Source: Pseudomonadota bacterium
GTDB taxonomy: Bacteria; Myxococcota_A; UBA9042; GCA-2863065
Reading direction: 5' to 3'
Assembly: GCA_005776725.1 (NCBI GenBank)
Contig: SXOO01000004.1
Span: 1 to 48,944, forward strand
DNA: 48,944 nt
The position numbers and the translations under genes were made by a program. Positions 29,301 to 36,800 of the stretch are shown here, in pieces (position 1 is the stretch's first letter; every line of letters starts with the position of its first letter). The notes under the pieces are model-generated. The model was not told the DNA's origin and did not search any database. It worked only from the letters and a program-made list of their open reading frames with translations.

Positions 29301-29528
29301 ACTGCTCACTGACGCGCTGTTGGTGAGCGTACACTGCGCGGGCGTCAGTGAGGCGGTCCCGATCGAGACAGCGTCTGCCGCCCCGGGAATCGCCCCACCC
29401 GACCAGTGAGCCCCCGTGGACCACGTGCCGGGCGTGGTCGTGAGCGACACCGGGGCGGCCCACGCCACCCCGCTGAGCAGCGCGGCGATCACCGTGAGGC
29501 TCCAGCAGCACGCTGCCGGCCGCCCCAC
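17379..29528 (-). CDS. Giant secreted mosaic protein (beta-solenoid, EGF-like, Cys-rich and TSP3 repeats, MYXO-CTERM-like tail)
   Basis: About 4,049 residues. The preferred start is GTG at 29528: it follows GAGGGG by nine bases and gives a clean signal peptide ending SGVAWA. ATG at 29612 is an alternative that overlaps the upstream gene. Regions, by approximate residue: 33-796, beta-solenoid repeats of the autotransporter/PEP-CTERM-associated kind, three units with an exact 143-residue period; 820-996, EGF-like domains (DIDECAANTDNCHANAVC); 1049-1393, a second beta region; 1459-2099, twelve Cys-rich repeats of about 39 residues; 2103-2353, calcium-binding-type EGF domains; 2376-4000, about 80 D-x-D-x-D-G TSP3 calcium loops. 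The end (SAGGAPGAG, hydrophobic helix, Arg-rich SGRARVRSRGRG) resembles a MYXO-CTERM sorting signal. It is probably an exported, calcium-stiffened surface adhesin. No catalytic domain was recognised. Confidence 0.85.
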   Translation of the reverse strand: MGRPAACCWSLTVIAALLSGVAWAAPVSLTTTPGTWSTGAHWSGGAIPGAADAVSIGTASLTPAQCTLTNSASVSSVTLAGSSSSVGQLTVASGGDLTITSALQICGGSASQGTLTVDGGVVTLSGANADIAASACTANLTLLNGGILTSATAQLFLGQQHFAGGVANLSVDGTSRIAVGRLLVRGSNKYNGVDQPLLPLATTPGPGRLSFTEGLYVADTNDNNAAVVIKAGAAASTLVATGELSIGSGSNATGAVTVDGVSATFGPYIVLGLGAGTANGTLQAINGGVVANTGFDLHLGAVHADSGVANISVDGTSQINVNRSIVVRGSNKYDGVNQPLLPLATTPGPGRISFKSALTLADTNNNDVAVVLKAGTAAPTLAATGDLTLGAGVNAKGSLTVDGGTATFAGSINLGTGSPTASGTLQAINGGVVGTTLLDLAVGTGAGGAAVSTLSVDSASQININGSLLLRGSTKYDGVSQPLLPLATTAGAGRISFKAGLNVADSPSNNAALVLTAGTASLTLSATGALNVASGTSATGRLAVDGVSLSMGGAANVAVGVGSTSTVELRSGGTLSTGGVFTTRLAQNSTSSTIRGAGTLSIGGTFTHNGRVIADGGVLRVTWASLAQTAGRTLTQADGTQAGWTAVSTGKLRLANLVVSGNTNWGEPNTDTAPDLVNGLRLSNLTGLTADTLSLSLLAPDHSSVSSGLVDAVSIHELGSCGSALAFSGVDVTIRYDNQRAAALGLAEGDLKVFVATTTAGWTQVAATVNTTGKTITATGVANLLPASQIAIARSATSSGALVADNDGDAVCNALDVCTGNDASGDVDGDMLCTDVDPCPTVPAAETCQVGGVCLGQGQSVCDGTGTQKVCLGAAIVSSACSANGACAGSEPSGLCACSAGYSGNGITCTDIDECAANTDNCHANAVCTNTSGAFTCACASGFTGNGTSCTDIDECAAGTHNCNAATTCANAPGSFICNCLTGTYGNGVTCAPCATVSSGQYVLTACTPTANTTFGACHGSCSSSECIGAGAGDCCPAGQRNEGGACANGRRWVWGGGAHGWGNTDPTGWNGSPDLSPTTVDVFELGSGTVIADNNAKFFGRLTVKTGGTAASANLADFNELRLAGGTLRGSGGHSVVGVVHVDHASTLDTADAAGWTLYAALNGGATKTLTYAPSVASRELGLAANNSGWQGTFQVTSGVLVATELGGNDAAALGGGRVTLGTTGKLRLTDPTSGTARTLSHDVSGSGTIEATGTTSITLRRSTANTAGRLAPGVGAGTLTVASDLAFAKNAAGDRAVVDIEVTGAGGVVGTDYDRLAVTGSLTQLANARLNVTLDATLDTGALAGQTLTIVTAGNDLTGQAFGEVVFSGFVVAKVTYGVGTVTLSNFGAPEGTACTLAAQCRSRACTDGFCCDLPCDGSCDSCAVAGSEGACSAVATPCTVGASCGANATGLSCSCPVGSSGDGTTAGTGCTVVACPANSTGGSGTCTCSAGYSGTIAWNSGSQAYTGSCTSVTCPANSTGSNGTCTCAAGYSGTISWNAGGQSWDGACSDVDECLGVQAAAFEIALPANCLDVDTGTTLSGGCGTTGEITSDGPHGNQINISAKDNLQAPPCLVVKPFAAVTSADLLSCNAGYGDQFTNLSGGAGLDVGEKTLVVLSSEGVRFKIGTTATNPTAKLRVQALSLTLPCNTNASCTNTPGSFSCACNPGFAGDGTTCSAVACPANSTGSNGTCACGAGYSGSIAWNGGSQAYTGSCTAVACPSNSTGGAGTCACDAGYSGSIAWNGGSQAYTGSCTAVACPSNSTGGAGTCACDAGYSGSIAWNGGSQAYMGSCTAVACPANSAGSNGTCSCGAGFSGTIAWNGGSQAYTGSCTTVACPTHSTGSNGTCLCDAGYSGSVAWSAGSQSYSGTCSAVACPAHSAGGDGACTCEPGFGGTLEWEPSSQTYTGACLEGACPAHSTGGGSGATCSCDPGYAGTIGWNGNAYVGSCVEVGCPENSSGGDGTCTCVQGYAGAISWSGTAYDGACALVPCPADSAGGPAGCLCGTGFAGTITWGAGAWEGGCDQVPCPPNSTGGPVDGCACNSGYAGLISWGASAWTGVCANVDECATGADDCATDATCTDTNGGFTCKCHQGFAGNGKACADIDECIAGTAGCDPAAICTNTVGSFTCDCAGGTLGDGFTCTTPVDCVQENGGCAEDAGCSVVGGARVCVCNSGYSGDGLVCTDVNECQTGNGGCDPAALCTNLPGSVACACPPGWTGDGLVCTDIDECKTAYGGCDYHALCTNIPGSHTCVCDTGYSGDGTTCVPEDECDPNPCDGGAPCTDGVGDFMCACPAGRAGKTCQLVLTEDCTDGSDNDANGRIDCKDAVCGGQATCLQVDSDGDGVIGAFEAACGTDPTVPTSTPSATDAADPDSDGVPACTDTDDDGDGAPDVVDAFPLDPSDWKDSDDDGVGDNTDPFPLNGAESEDTDGDGKGDQADLDDDGDSIPDAEDGCPKVAGAELDTDHDGLPDACDPDDDSDGKPDAADNCPLAANPTQLDTDGDGLGNACDPDDDNDGALDLADTCRTVGNPAQLDTDKDGAGDACDSDDDGDGVPDATDNCPTVKGSQTDTDGDGAGNPCDTDDDDDGTLDVSDAFPRDPAETIDTDGDGVGDNGDAFPSNKQESADTDGDGVGDNADTDDDGDGTPDTADAFPLDEGKSADADGDGVADSEDAFPNDASESKDTDGNGIGDNADTDDDGDGVPDVDDPAPLDELLSSDGDGDGVADEVDLFPSNASESKDTDGDGIGDNADADDDGDGVPDTKDAFPADASESKDTDGDGTGDTADSDDDADGIPDAQDTCPIAKNTVQTDLDGDGIGDACDPDDDSDGVPDAADNCPLKANPSQVDTDHDSIGNACDDDDDGDGVLDTKDACVLIANPTQLDSDLDGLGDACDPDDDGDGVPDGSDNCPGVKSKKITDTDGDGLGDVCDGDDDGDGVADAADALPLDPTEVKDTDKDGVGDGKDAFPTNSAESVDSDGDGIGDNADPDDDGDGVSDSQDAFPTNPTASSDSDGDGVADGEDALPQDATETKDSDGDGIGDNADTDDDGDGGPDASDPLPLDGDETVDSDGDGVGDGKDPFPTNGAEWQDTDGDGLGDNKDADDDGDGVPDGLDAAPKDPGESKDTDKDGIGDIADTDDDGDSAPDGADNCPSAVNVVQTDLDKDGLGDACDPDVDGDGITNVADSCPSVPNPKQSDTDGDGHGNACDADDDGDGVTDAADNCVLSANSGQADFDGDGLGDACDLDDDGDGVPDAGDTCLGFAAASQVDTDGDGLGDACDADDDGDGVPDAIDAFPTDRTEYKDTDGDGRGDAKDAFPKDPAEWADTDHDGLGDKSDSDDDGDGTPDSQDAFPTNATESTDSDGDGVGDALDAFPADPKKSADADGDGLDDSEDLDDDGDSVNDVDDAFPNDPSETADADGDGVGDNGDLWPNDATEGTDSDGDGFGDNEDPDDDNDGAPDVNDAFPKDPAEALDTDSDGLGNNADPDDDNDGAADGMDAFPRDPLEQKDTDDDGTGDNADEDDDDDGSLDVHEQQCGTSPSDPNSFAPGGDLDGDGLADCVDADDDGDAWTDVDEEACSTAAGGTPVDTDEDGACDAVDLDDDGDGWSDADEALCGTGAAATPSDVDHDGVCDVLDEDDDGDGYTDAFEAACGTEGSSALSTPDGLDVNDLDGDLIPSCRDDDDDGDGLPDAAESKLGTDPALADTDGDGLSDGAEDANKNAKRDPEETDALVADTDADGLGDGLEVTACARGGDSAAACAGTNPLEPDTDGDGLEDGAEDADRDGEHDEGETSPVLADTDHDDWTDGDEVACSSDPLDGKDVPADADKNGVCDGLTEDSDGDGVADPLERLCGNDEEDATDTPPKGDLADTDGDTRIDCVDSDDDGDGWSDVDEVLCGHSPIAAADRPEVIELEDTDEDGVVNCLDDDDDDDGSFDDLELLFGSSQYSGGGPVPPASKPPSAPDCSAGGAPGAGSTWLTLLGLFTALLLARSGRARVRSRGRG
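17550..22420 (-). repeat. TSP3-coding tandem repeat tract within the giant gene
   Basis: About 4.9 kb of Asp-rich coding repeats. The unit is roughly D-T-D-G-D-G-x-G-D-x-x-D-x-D-D-D-G-D-G-x-P-D, alternating with DNCP or DAFP connectors. I counted on the order of 80 D-x-D-x-D-G loops. Connectors with Cys (classical TSP3) and with Phe (DAFPxDP type) occur in blocks. The tract ends near residue 4000 with longer, more divergent units that contain Cys and Trp. Such DNA is prone to slippage and to mis-assembly. Confidence 0.9.
23230..25130 (-). repeat. 117-bp tandem repeats coding for 39-residue Cys-rich units
   Basis: Twelve units of the form C-P-x-N/H-S-x-G-x-x-G-x-C-x-C-x-x-G-Y/F-x-G-x-I-x-W, then a short Ser/Gly stretch, Y/W-x-G-x-C, with four Cys each. 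Central copies recur at exactly 117 bp (for example GTGTAGGCCT-type marks at 23917, 24034, 24151 and 24268, + strand). Two adjacent copies differ at about 6 of 117 bases, so they duplicated recently. The array is interrupted after the second unit by an EGF domain that carries a large insert (about 24470-24850). Confidence 0.85.
28010..29150 (-). repeat. 429-bp tandem repeats coding for beta-solenoid units
   Basis: Three coding repeats with an exact period of 429 bp (143 residues): the shared + strand mark AGGGGCA occurs at 28072, 28501 and 28930. Each protein unit contains RGSxKYxGVxQPLLPLATT followed by GRxSF and AVVxKAG-like text, as in autotransporter/PEP-CTERM-associated repeats. The exact period with diverged sequence points to structural constraint plus ancestral tandem duplication. 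Confidence 0.85.
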
Positions 29529-29537
29529 GGCGTACCG

Positions 29538-29543
29538 CCCCTC
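29538..29543 (-). promoter_or_regulatory. Ribosome-binding site that decides the giant gene's start
   Basis: GAGGGG on the minus strand, nine bases before GTG at 29528. The earlier ATG at 29612 lacks a comparable site and would put about 28 charged/Pro-rich residues ahead of the signal peptide. This favours the GTG. Confidence 0.55.
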
Positions 29544-29599
29544 GCGCGGGCGCCCGGGCCGCTCCGGGGGCAGCGCCGCGAACGTGGGGTCTGCTCCGA

Positions 29600-32500
29600 C
29601 TACGGGTCGCATGCGTCGCCGATCCCGTCGAGGTCGGTGTCGGTCTGGTCGGCGTTCGGCACGGCCGGACAGTTGTCGATGTCGTCCGACACGAAGTCGC
29701 CGTCGTCGTCGTCGTCGCACGCGTCGCCCACGAGGTCGCCGTCGAGGTCTTCCTGGGTGGCGTTCGGAGCGAAGGTGCAGTTGTCGCTACCGTCCGGGAC
29801 GCCGTCGCCGTCGTCGTCGTCGTCGCACGCGTCGCCTGTGCCGTCCTCGTCGAGGTCCGCCTGGTCGGGGTTCGACGCGGCCGGGCAGTTGTCCGCGCCA
29901 TCCGGCACCGTGTCGCCATCCGCGTCGGAGTCGCAGAGGTCTCCCGTACTGTCGCCATCTGCGTCTGCCTGGTCGGCGTTGTCCACGGCGGGGCAGTTGT
30001 CAGTCTCGTTGGGGGCGCCGTCGCCGTCGAGGTCGGGGTCGCAAGCGTCGCCCGCGGTGTCTCCGTCCTGGTCTTCCTGACCGGCGTTAGAGTCGGCGGG
30101 GCAGTTGTCGGCCGCGTCCGCCACACCGTCTGCGTCCTGATCGAGGTCGCACGCGTCACCTGCGGAGTCGCCGTCGGTGTCCGCCTGATCGAGGTTCGGG
30201 TCGAATGGGCAATTGTCGATGGCGTTCGGCACGGTGTCGCCGTCGTCGTCGTCGCAGGCCTCGCCGATGTTGTCTGCGTCGTCATCCGCCTGACCCGCGT
30301 TGGCCACGAGCGTGCAGTTGTCGTCCACGTCGAGCACACCGTCGTCGTCGTCGTCTTCGTCGCACGCGTCGCCCGCGCCGTCGCCGTCCGTGTCGACCTG
30401 AGCCGGATCCGCGACCAGATCGCAGAGATCCTGCGCGTCGGCCACCCCGTCATCGTCGTCGTCGCTGTCGCAGACGTCGCCCAAGGTGTCGCCGTCCGTG
30501 TCGGCTTGGTCCGCGTTCGGCGTGGTCGGGCAGTTGTCGCCTTCGTCTGCCGTGCCGTCACCGTCGTCGTCGCCGTCGCAGGCGTCGCCCTGGCCGTTGC
30601 CGTTCGAGTCGGTCTGGTCGGGGTTGGAGGTGAACGGACAGTTGTCGTCCACGTCGAGCACGAGGTCGTTGTCGTCGTCGTCATCGCAGACGTCGCCCGC
30701 GCCGTCCGAGTCGCTGTCGAGGTTGTCGGGATCCGGCGCTACGGGGCACCGGTCCACGGCGTCATCGACGCCGTCGCCGTCATCGTCCGAGTCGCAGACG
30801 TCGCCCACGGTGTCGCCATCGAGGTCTTCCTGACCCGCGTTCGCCACGATCGAGCAGTTGTCACCGGCGTCGGCGATCCCGTCCCCGTCGTCGTCGTCCG
30901 AGCAAGCGTCGCCGACGCCGTTGCCATCCGCGTCAGCCTGGTCGGTGTTCGGCGCCTCAGGGCAGTTGTCGAGCGGGGTTGGCACGCCGTCGTTGTCGTT
31001 GAGGCCGAAGTCACACGTGTCGCCGCACCCCGAGATGTCTCCCGCCTTGTCGGCGCTCCCATCGCCGTCCGTGTCGACGGCCACTGGCATCGCGGTGTCC
31101 CCACCCGTCCAGTCCGACACCTGCAAGGTGGTGCTGCCCTCGGGATCGACCTCGACCACGGCGGCGAAGCTCTCACCCTCGGGGTTCTCGGCCGTGGCCT
31201 TCGTTACCTCGATCTCGACCTCAATCGGCGTCTCCGAGTCGACGGCGACCTGGACGTCGCCGGTCGCCGGGTCCACGCCGAGCTGAACGCCGTCCACGCC
31301 TGCGCCTTCCGGCACCTTGGCCGTGGTGAACACCGCTTCACCGGACGGGAGGTCGGCGCCAGCGAAGACGGTGGGCGCCTCACCGTCGCCTACCGCGTAG
31401 GAGAGGCCCGAGCCGTCGCCCGAGGCGGACAGCACATCCCCCGCCTTGCCCGTTTCGACGCCCTCCGCGCCCAGGGTATAGCCCGGGCCGATGAGGCCGA
31501 CGTCTGCAGCCTCGTCAGCGGTGGTGGTGTCGACGGCCACGTCGATCTCGGGGCCCTGCGGCACCAGGATCATGGCGGGCGGGTCGTCCTGGAACAGCGT
31601 GTCATCGGAGAAGGTGAACAGCACGCGGCTGCCCGGCATCTCTGCGATGGGCGCCCCGTTCACGTAACCCACCCGGTAGCCGTAGGGGTCGGTGGCGAGG
31701 AGCTCGGCGCCGCCGGTCTGCCGGAGCTCGCGGGCCATCGGAAACGACGGCTTGTGGCCGGGCTTTCCCCCGCCCTCTACGCAGAACGGGCAGGTGTGTG
31801 TCCCGAGGCGCGGCTTCGTCGGCGTGAAGTAGATCGGATTCTGGTTCTCAGGATCGCCGTAATAGACGCCCTCTTCGGCCTCTGGGTTCGTTGCGGCGCG
31901 ATACTCCCAACGCCCGGACGCCGGGTCTACCGTGACGTAACGCTCTTGGCCGGGGTGGTTGTTGTCATAGACCAGGATGCGACGGCGGGAAGCGTCTGAG
32001 GGATCGATGTCGATGGCGTACGGCGTGATGGCGTGGCCGCCCTCGGGAGCCCCACCAGGGCCGACCTTCACGATGCCCATCCGGTAGAGGTCGACTTTGG
32101 CCGTGAAGACCTCGGCGAGGAACGCGAGCGCCTCCTTCCCGTCGATCGTGACGGTGGTTTCCGCCATGACCTCCTGAAGGCTCTGCGTGGCGAACCAGTA
32201 GGCGATCTCCCGCGCCAGCTTCTCGTTGTCCTCGATCTTCAGGCCGAACGTGATGTCCCCCCCGAAGGAGCCCGGCGTCTCGCCCGCGAGCCCGAGGTAG
32301 AGGATCTGCGACAGCACAGCGAAGCCCTCGCAGCGTCCCCCCTTCATGGACTTGTTGACCTGCTTCATCCACGACTTGCCCACGGGCGAGAGCTTGCACT
32401 CGTCGCCCGTGAGGGACGCGCACGCAGAATCGCCGAAGAGCCGCCTCACCTCGGTGCCGGTGAGCTCGGAGTTGTGTTTTGACCCGCCAAAGTTCTCGAA

Positions 32501-32629
32501 CTGAAAGCCGTGGTTGCCGGGACGGAAGCCGGAGTCCACCGGACCCGTGGCGCCCGCCGGCGCGGCCGCCTCTTCGGCTCCGCAGGCCCCGAGCACCGCT
32601 ACCATCAACAACCCTTGCTTCAGCCTCAT
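29600..32629 (-). CDS. Lipoprotein with papain/NlpC-like cysteine peptidase-type domain and TSP3 repeats
   Basis: A 1009-residue predicted lipoprotein ([16 protein letters not shown], lipobox Cys16). Residues about 85-240 carry a Cys-His-Asp/Asn constellation: Cys100 in [13 protein letters not shown] at a helix start, His199 in [11 protein letters not shown], and YDNNHPG at 221-227. This pattern fits papain-fold cysteine peptidases or transglutaminase-like enzymes. A CPFC pair follows near residue 290, then a beta-rich middle with Gly/Asp/Val repeats. From about residue 515 to the end there are some 30 TSP3-type calcium loops with DNCP connectors. Bases 32639-32644 give a G-run ribosome-binding site. 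The TSP3 region overlaps the start region of the giant gene (stop at 29600, giant ATG option 29612). The peptidase call is by motif only; activity and substrate are unknown. Confidence 0.72.
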   Translation of the reverse strand: MRLKQGLLMVAVLGACGAEEAAAPAGATGPVDSGFRPGNHGFQFENFGGSKHNSELTGTEVRRLFGDSACASLTGDECKLSPVGKSWMKQVNKSMKGGRCEGFAVLSQILYLGLAGETPGSFGGDITFGLKIEDNEKLAREIAYWFATQSLQEVMAETTVTIDGKEALAFLAEVFTAKVDLYRMGIVKVGPGGAPEGGHAITPYAIDIDPSDASRRRILVYDNNHPGQERYVTVDPASGRWEYRAATNPEAEEGVYYGDPENQNPIYFTPTKPRLGTHTCPFCVEGGGKPGHKPSFPMARELRQTGGAELLATDPYGYRVGYVNGAPIAEMPGSRVLFTFSDDTLFQDDPPAMILVPQGPEIDVAVDTTTADEAADVGLIGPGYTLGAEGVETGKAGDVLSASGDGSGLSYAVGDGEAPTVFAGADLPSGEAVFTTAKVPEGAGVDGVQLGVDPATGDVQVAVDSETPIEVEIEVTKATAENPEGESFAAVVEVDPEGSTTLQVSDWTGGDTAMPVAVDTDGDGSADKAGDISGCGDTCDFGLNDNDGVPTPLDNCPEAPNTDQADADGNGVGDACSDDDDGDGIADAGDNCSIVANAGQEDLDGDTVGDVCDSDDDGDGVDDAVDRCPVAPDPDNLDSDSDGAGDVCDDDDDNDLVLDVDDNCPFTSNPDQTDSNGNGQGDACDGDDDGDGTADEGDNCPTTPNADQADTDGDTLGDVCDSDDDDDGVADAQDLCDLVADPAQVDTDGDGAGDACDEDDDDDGVLDVDDNCTLVANAGQADDDADNIGEACDDDDGDTVPNAIDNCPFDPNLDQADTDGDSAGDACDLDQDADGVADAADNCPADSNAGQEDQDGDTAGDACDPDLDGDGAPNETDNCPAVDNADQADADGDSTGDLCDSDADGDTVPDGADNCPAASNPDQADLDEDGTGDACDDDDDGDGVPDGSDNCTFAPNATQEDLDGDLVGDACDDDDDGDFVSDDIDNCPAVPNADQTDTDLDGIGDACDP

Positions 32630-33207
32630 CCGAGCCCCCCATGTCTGCCGAACAAGTCCGCTGGGGCCGAAGCCTCGCGGATGCGCGGTACCTCGTGGCC
32701 CACAGTGGCCTCAGGTCGCAAAGTTCCAGCCGTATGGCGTTTTAACACGAGCCCTATGACGAATGCGAGCCGCCCCGCAACGGGGCGCGTATCAGAACGC
32801 TCCTCATTTGGGAGCCGCCGGAGCTCGTCTATCGAGGTTCCAGACGGACGGTACATGGTACAGCAGCTCCAGCAACGTTGGGAGATCCCCCAGAGCATGG
32901 CCGCTGCGAACCAGATGGGGTTCACTCGGATGTGTCTAGGTTGCATGGGCTCTTCTCGTCGGTCGTGTTGTGGTTTTGGGTGACAAGAGCGCGGTCCCTC
33001 GCTGTCTTGTCCGTAGGTGGACTGATTGGCACGCGGGCGATGGTCATCCTGGGGCGATGTCCAAGGGGCCTTATCAAGACTCGCGCCAAGCCGGATGAAT
33101 CGATGTAGGCCTGGAATCATGGGTGTTCGCCGTGTCGAAATTTCGGCACTCCTTCCGTTCGTGACGACGAGTCATCGACACTGCCGCTGGCTTTCCTCCC
33201 ACGGACC
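32630..33207. other. Gene-poor intergenic stretch
   Basis: This stretch of 578 bases has lower GC and mixed third-position bases, unlike the coding DNA around it. It presumably carries the promoter of the peptidase/giant gene pair on the minus strand, but I see no convincing -35/-10 or sigma-54 motif. A 106-codon minus-strand frame (32626-32946) is discussed among the rejected items. Confidence 0.5.
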
Positions 33208-33540
33208 ATGGTTGACGGACCCAGGCCGGACTCCGAGCTAGCGCTTCTGCGCGGCGAGCTCGACCGGCTGCGGGCCGTCGTGAGCGAGGTCACTGCGGAG
33301 AACCTCGAGTTGAAAAATGAGCTGAGGCTCGGCTAGACCGCGCGGTTCTCGGAGGAAGTAGAGGTGGGCGTGTCGGACCTGGTGGCGAAGACGCGGGTGC
33401 GGTCGGGATGGATGCTCGACCCCATTCTGACGGCGCTCGGACTGACGCGAAGCACGTACTTCGACTGGCAGAGACGCCGCGCGGTCGGGCGTCTCGCGGA
33501 CGAGTCGCCGGCGCCGGTGCGCATGAGGGCGTCGGGATGA
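33208..33540 (+). pseudogene. Decayed IS3-family-like transposase fragment with in-frame stop
   Basis: One reading frame with a TAG at 33334-33336. Before it lies a 42-residue coiled-coil-like Leu/Glu segment (LALLRGELDRLRAVV, then AENLELKNEL), as at the OrfA end or OrfB start of IS3-type elements. After it in the same frame come VSDLVAKTRVRSGW and LTALGLTRSTYFDWQRRR, matching the conserved start of IS3 OrfB transposases. The DDE catalytic core is missing. Third-position GC is high. I see no terminal inverted repeats. It is an inactive remnant, and the family assignment is moderate. Confidence 0.5.
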
Positions 33541-33736
33541 CCAATCTCTACGAGGCCCAGAAGTCCGATTTGATGGGAAGCGCGACATCGGACGCGCGGC
33601 CGACTTCTCCACGCTCGAAGAGCTGGTGCGGACCACCGCACCCGCGGCACGCATCACGGTCCGCGACGTGGGTCTCGTTCACGTGGCGCTCACAATCGAC
33701 TGGCCCTTGCCGGACAGCGGGCGGGGCTCAACCTAG
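33537..33736 (+). pseudogene. Unrecognised gene fragment, probably frameshifted
   Basis: An ATG at 33537 opens MTNLYEAQKSDL. The reading then makes sense only after a shift into another frame, giving DIGRAADFSTLEELVRTT and ITVRDVGLVHVALTIDW before TAG at 33734. Third-position GC is coding-like across the join. I do not recognise the family. It sits directly after the transposase remnant (its ATG overlaps that frame's TGA), so it may be debris from the same insertion. Confidence 0.25.
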
Positions 33737-33795
33737 TGTGCGAATGCACATACTCTGTCGGCCGGTCACCTGGTGAGTCCAGCTCACGAGAAGCC

Positions 33796-33831
33796 GTGGG
33801 TGGTCCCCGCCAGGCGCCGAAGACCACCCAC
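33796..33831 (-). terminator. Hairpin just after the pseudokinase-cyclase gene
   Basis: A perfect 10-bp inverted repeat, GTGGGTGGTC (33796-33805) and GACCACCCAC (33822-33831), with a 16-base GC-rich spacer. It starts five bases beyond the stop of the large minus-strand gene. No T-run follows on that strand, so it is either a weak intrinsic terminator or an mRNA 3'-end stabiliser. Confidence 0.45.
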
Positions 33832-33835
33832 CGCC

Positions 33836-36800
33836 CTAGCGGATGGTGACACCGCTCTTGGATGGCCGGCCGGCGCTCGGATCCGTAGGAAATCCTCCGG
33901 GCGCCCCACAGCGCGCCTGATACAGCTGCGCGATCGGGTCGGTCGGGTCGACCGCGACACAGCGTGCGAAGTAGATCGCCGCCAGGGCGAGATCCCCCCG
34001 TTCGTAGGCGGCCCGCCCGGCCTCGAAGTTGTCGCTCGTGGAGATTCGCACCTCGATGAGCATCGCTGGCTCGTGATCCAGGACCTCGTAGAGGCCGACA
34101 GGCTGAACGCGCCCCCTCACGCGGACACGGTCAACGAGCCTCCCATGGAATCCGTGGTCAGAACCGAGCGCGTCCCACGTGTGGTGGGTGACCAGCAAGG
34201 GAAGGCTGTATGACCGCGTGAGGTCCTCGACCCGCGAGGCCAGATTCACGCTGTCGCCGATGACCGTGCACTTGACGCGGTTGGCGCCGCCGAGCGTAGC
34301 CATTGTCAACATCCCGGTGTTGATACCAATGCCGAGCAGAGTGGGCGCTTTTCCCTGCGCCACAGCGTCCAGATTGAACTCTCGCAGGCCGTCGAGCATA
34401 CCCAGCGCGCACTGAATCGCCGCCGCAGGACGCTCGAAGAGCGCCACCACCGAGTCACCCACGTAGCTGTCGACGAACCCGCCGTTCTCGAATACGTGCG
34501 GCTCGAGGTACGTCAAGAGGCGATTCAGGAACTGGACGGTCTCGCTGGAGCTGAGCCGCTCCGCCAGGCTGGTGAAGCCGCGGACGTCGCAGAAGAGCAC
34601 CGTGAGCTCCTTCTGCACACTGTCTCCCAAGACGATGTCTTGTATGCCCTGCCGCCCGAAGTTGAGCAGGAACTCCCGGGGCACGAATCGGTCGTGCGCA
34701 CGCGCAATAGCGGTCTGGGCCGCCAGCGCAGCCTCCAGCTCGCCATAGAGGCGGGCGTTCTCGAGCGCCGCGGCTGCGTGTGTGCCGAGCACGTCGAGCA
34801 CGACGAGTCGCTCCCGGTTGAACGCGCCCGCGATTTCGCGGTTCTCGACGTAGACCGCCCCGCGCAGCTGGCCCTGGTGCTTCAGCGCGAAGGCGAGCAT
34901 GGACCGCGCGCCGGCGAGCGTTCGGGGATCGTCGCGAAGGCGGACGTCCTCCTTCGCGTCGTGCACCACGACGGCGGAGCCGAGCTCCAGCGAGCGCTCG
35001 AGCACGCGCACGCACAAATCGGCGTTGCCGCGGAGCGGGACGTCGAGCGCACGAATGCCGCTGGCGTCGCCAACGGCCACCACACGGGGGGCGCCGTCAC
35101 GCACCAGGACGAGAGTGACCGTAGTGGCGCCCGCGTTGTGCATGAGGAGCTCGATGAGGCGCGATACCAGCTTGTCGCTCACGATCTCCGACGCGATGGC
35201 GGCGATCGCGTTGGTCATGGCGGCGATGTCTACTGCGGCCAGGGTGCCCACGGAGGCCTGGGCCTCGGGCCCAGGCAACGCGGCGCCGAGCGCTGCTCCT
35301 GAAAGCCGGGCGACTTTCGCCTCGGCCCCCCACTCGGAGTACGCGTTGAGCGCCTCGCGCAGCCAGAGCCCCGCCTGGACCGGCCGCGAAGCCTCGTGGC
35401 TTGCCCGGGACGCAAGCTCGCAGAGCAGCGCCTCCTCGTGCAGAAACCCAGCGCTTCGCGCTGCCTCGATCGCCTGACCGTGGAGGTCGAGCGCGTGCAG
35501 GTGCCGCCCACGAACGCGGGCCAGCTCGGCCTCCAGCGCGAGCTGGCGGTGCAGCTGGTTTCGCGGGCAGGCGGCCGCCCACTTGCGGAGCTTCCCAAGC
35601 GCCGCCGTCACGGGTCTCAGCGACTTGTCGGCTCCGCGTCCGACGAGCCGCAGCCGGAGGAGGCCGCCGAAGAAGGTGAGGACCGGGAGATAGGGGAGCC
35701 CGAGGATCGCCTCGCCCAGGCGCTCCGCTGCCTCGAGGTGCACCAGGCCGCGCGCAGGCTCGTCCATGATGACGGCCAGCTGCACCTTGAGGGTGTGATA
35801 GACGCACGCCTCGGTGCGCTCGGCCAGGGACTGGTATCGCTCGAGCGCCGCGCGTTCGTCGAACGCGTCGCCCACCAGCGTAAAGCCGTCGCGCTCGCGC
35901 CGCCGGTAGACCTCCACTACCTCGGTGATCAGACCGGAGAGCGCGTACGCTCCAACCTCCTTCCGCAGGTGGGGGCGGGCCGCAGCGGAAGCAGCGCTGA
36001 GGGCAGGCAGCGGGTCGCCCGCCAGGAAACGCACCACGAGGTGGTAGGTGCCCGCCCACATGGCGTCGAAGACGTTCCCGACGCTGGGCCCCACTTCGTA
36101 CGCCGTCCGCAACCCAGGGAGGCTCTCGCGTAGCGGCTCTTGCCAGGGGCGCAAGAAGTTCTCGAGCACAAAGAGAACTTGGGGCCGGTGGCTCTCGGCC
36201 CCGAGCACGTCTACGAGCTTCAGCGCGGCCCTTCCGAAGCGGAACCCGGCCGCGGTATCGCCGAGGACACCGCTCAGTGTGATTGCATACGCCGCATAAC
36301 CAAAGCACGAGACGGGCATGTTCCCGTGCTGGAGCGACAGACGGACCATCGAAAACACGAGCAGGGGAAAGAGCGGGCTCGCCATGCGAAAGGCCGCCGG
36401 CACCATCCGTTCGATCACCTGCATGCTGGCGATGATCGCCGGGTCCGTCATCTCTGGAAGCTCTACCAGCGCCTCGGGCGTACGGCCGCGCAGCGCCAGC
36501 TTGGTCCTGAGCAAGGCCAGGATGATGTGTCGTGTGCCCGGCTTCTCGGGGAAGTGGATCCCGTATGGCGCAAGGGCCTCGCGCCCGAGCCTCAAGACCT
36601 CGTCGACACGGTCCTCGGCGTTGGCGGCCATGAGGAGCGAGTCGAAGGCGCGCGCGCGTGCGTCTTGCGGGGCCCCGAGCTCGAACACGGCTCGGCCGTG
36701 CTTCGCCGCCGCCGGGAAGTTGGCAGCCAGCGCGCCCGACCAGGCGGCCCAAGCGTGGAGCTCGCCACGTTCTGCTGTCTCGCCTGCCTGGAGGCTTTCC

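Noticed and set aside
32626..32946. A 106-codon minus-strand frame (MQPRHIRVNPIWFAAAML start) whose stop overlaps the peptidase lipoprotein ATG (ATGA).
   Set aside because: Its third-position GC is far lower and more mixed than in the neighbouring genes, and the text has no recognisable family. The overlap is probably chance in a leader region.
32995..33060. A TGGCACG box near 33028 as a second sigma-54 promoter.
   Set aside because: No TTGC-like -12 element follows at the right spacing.
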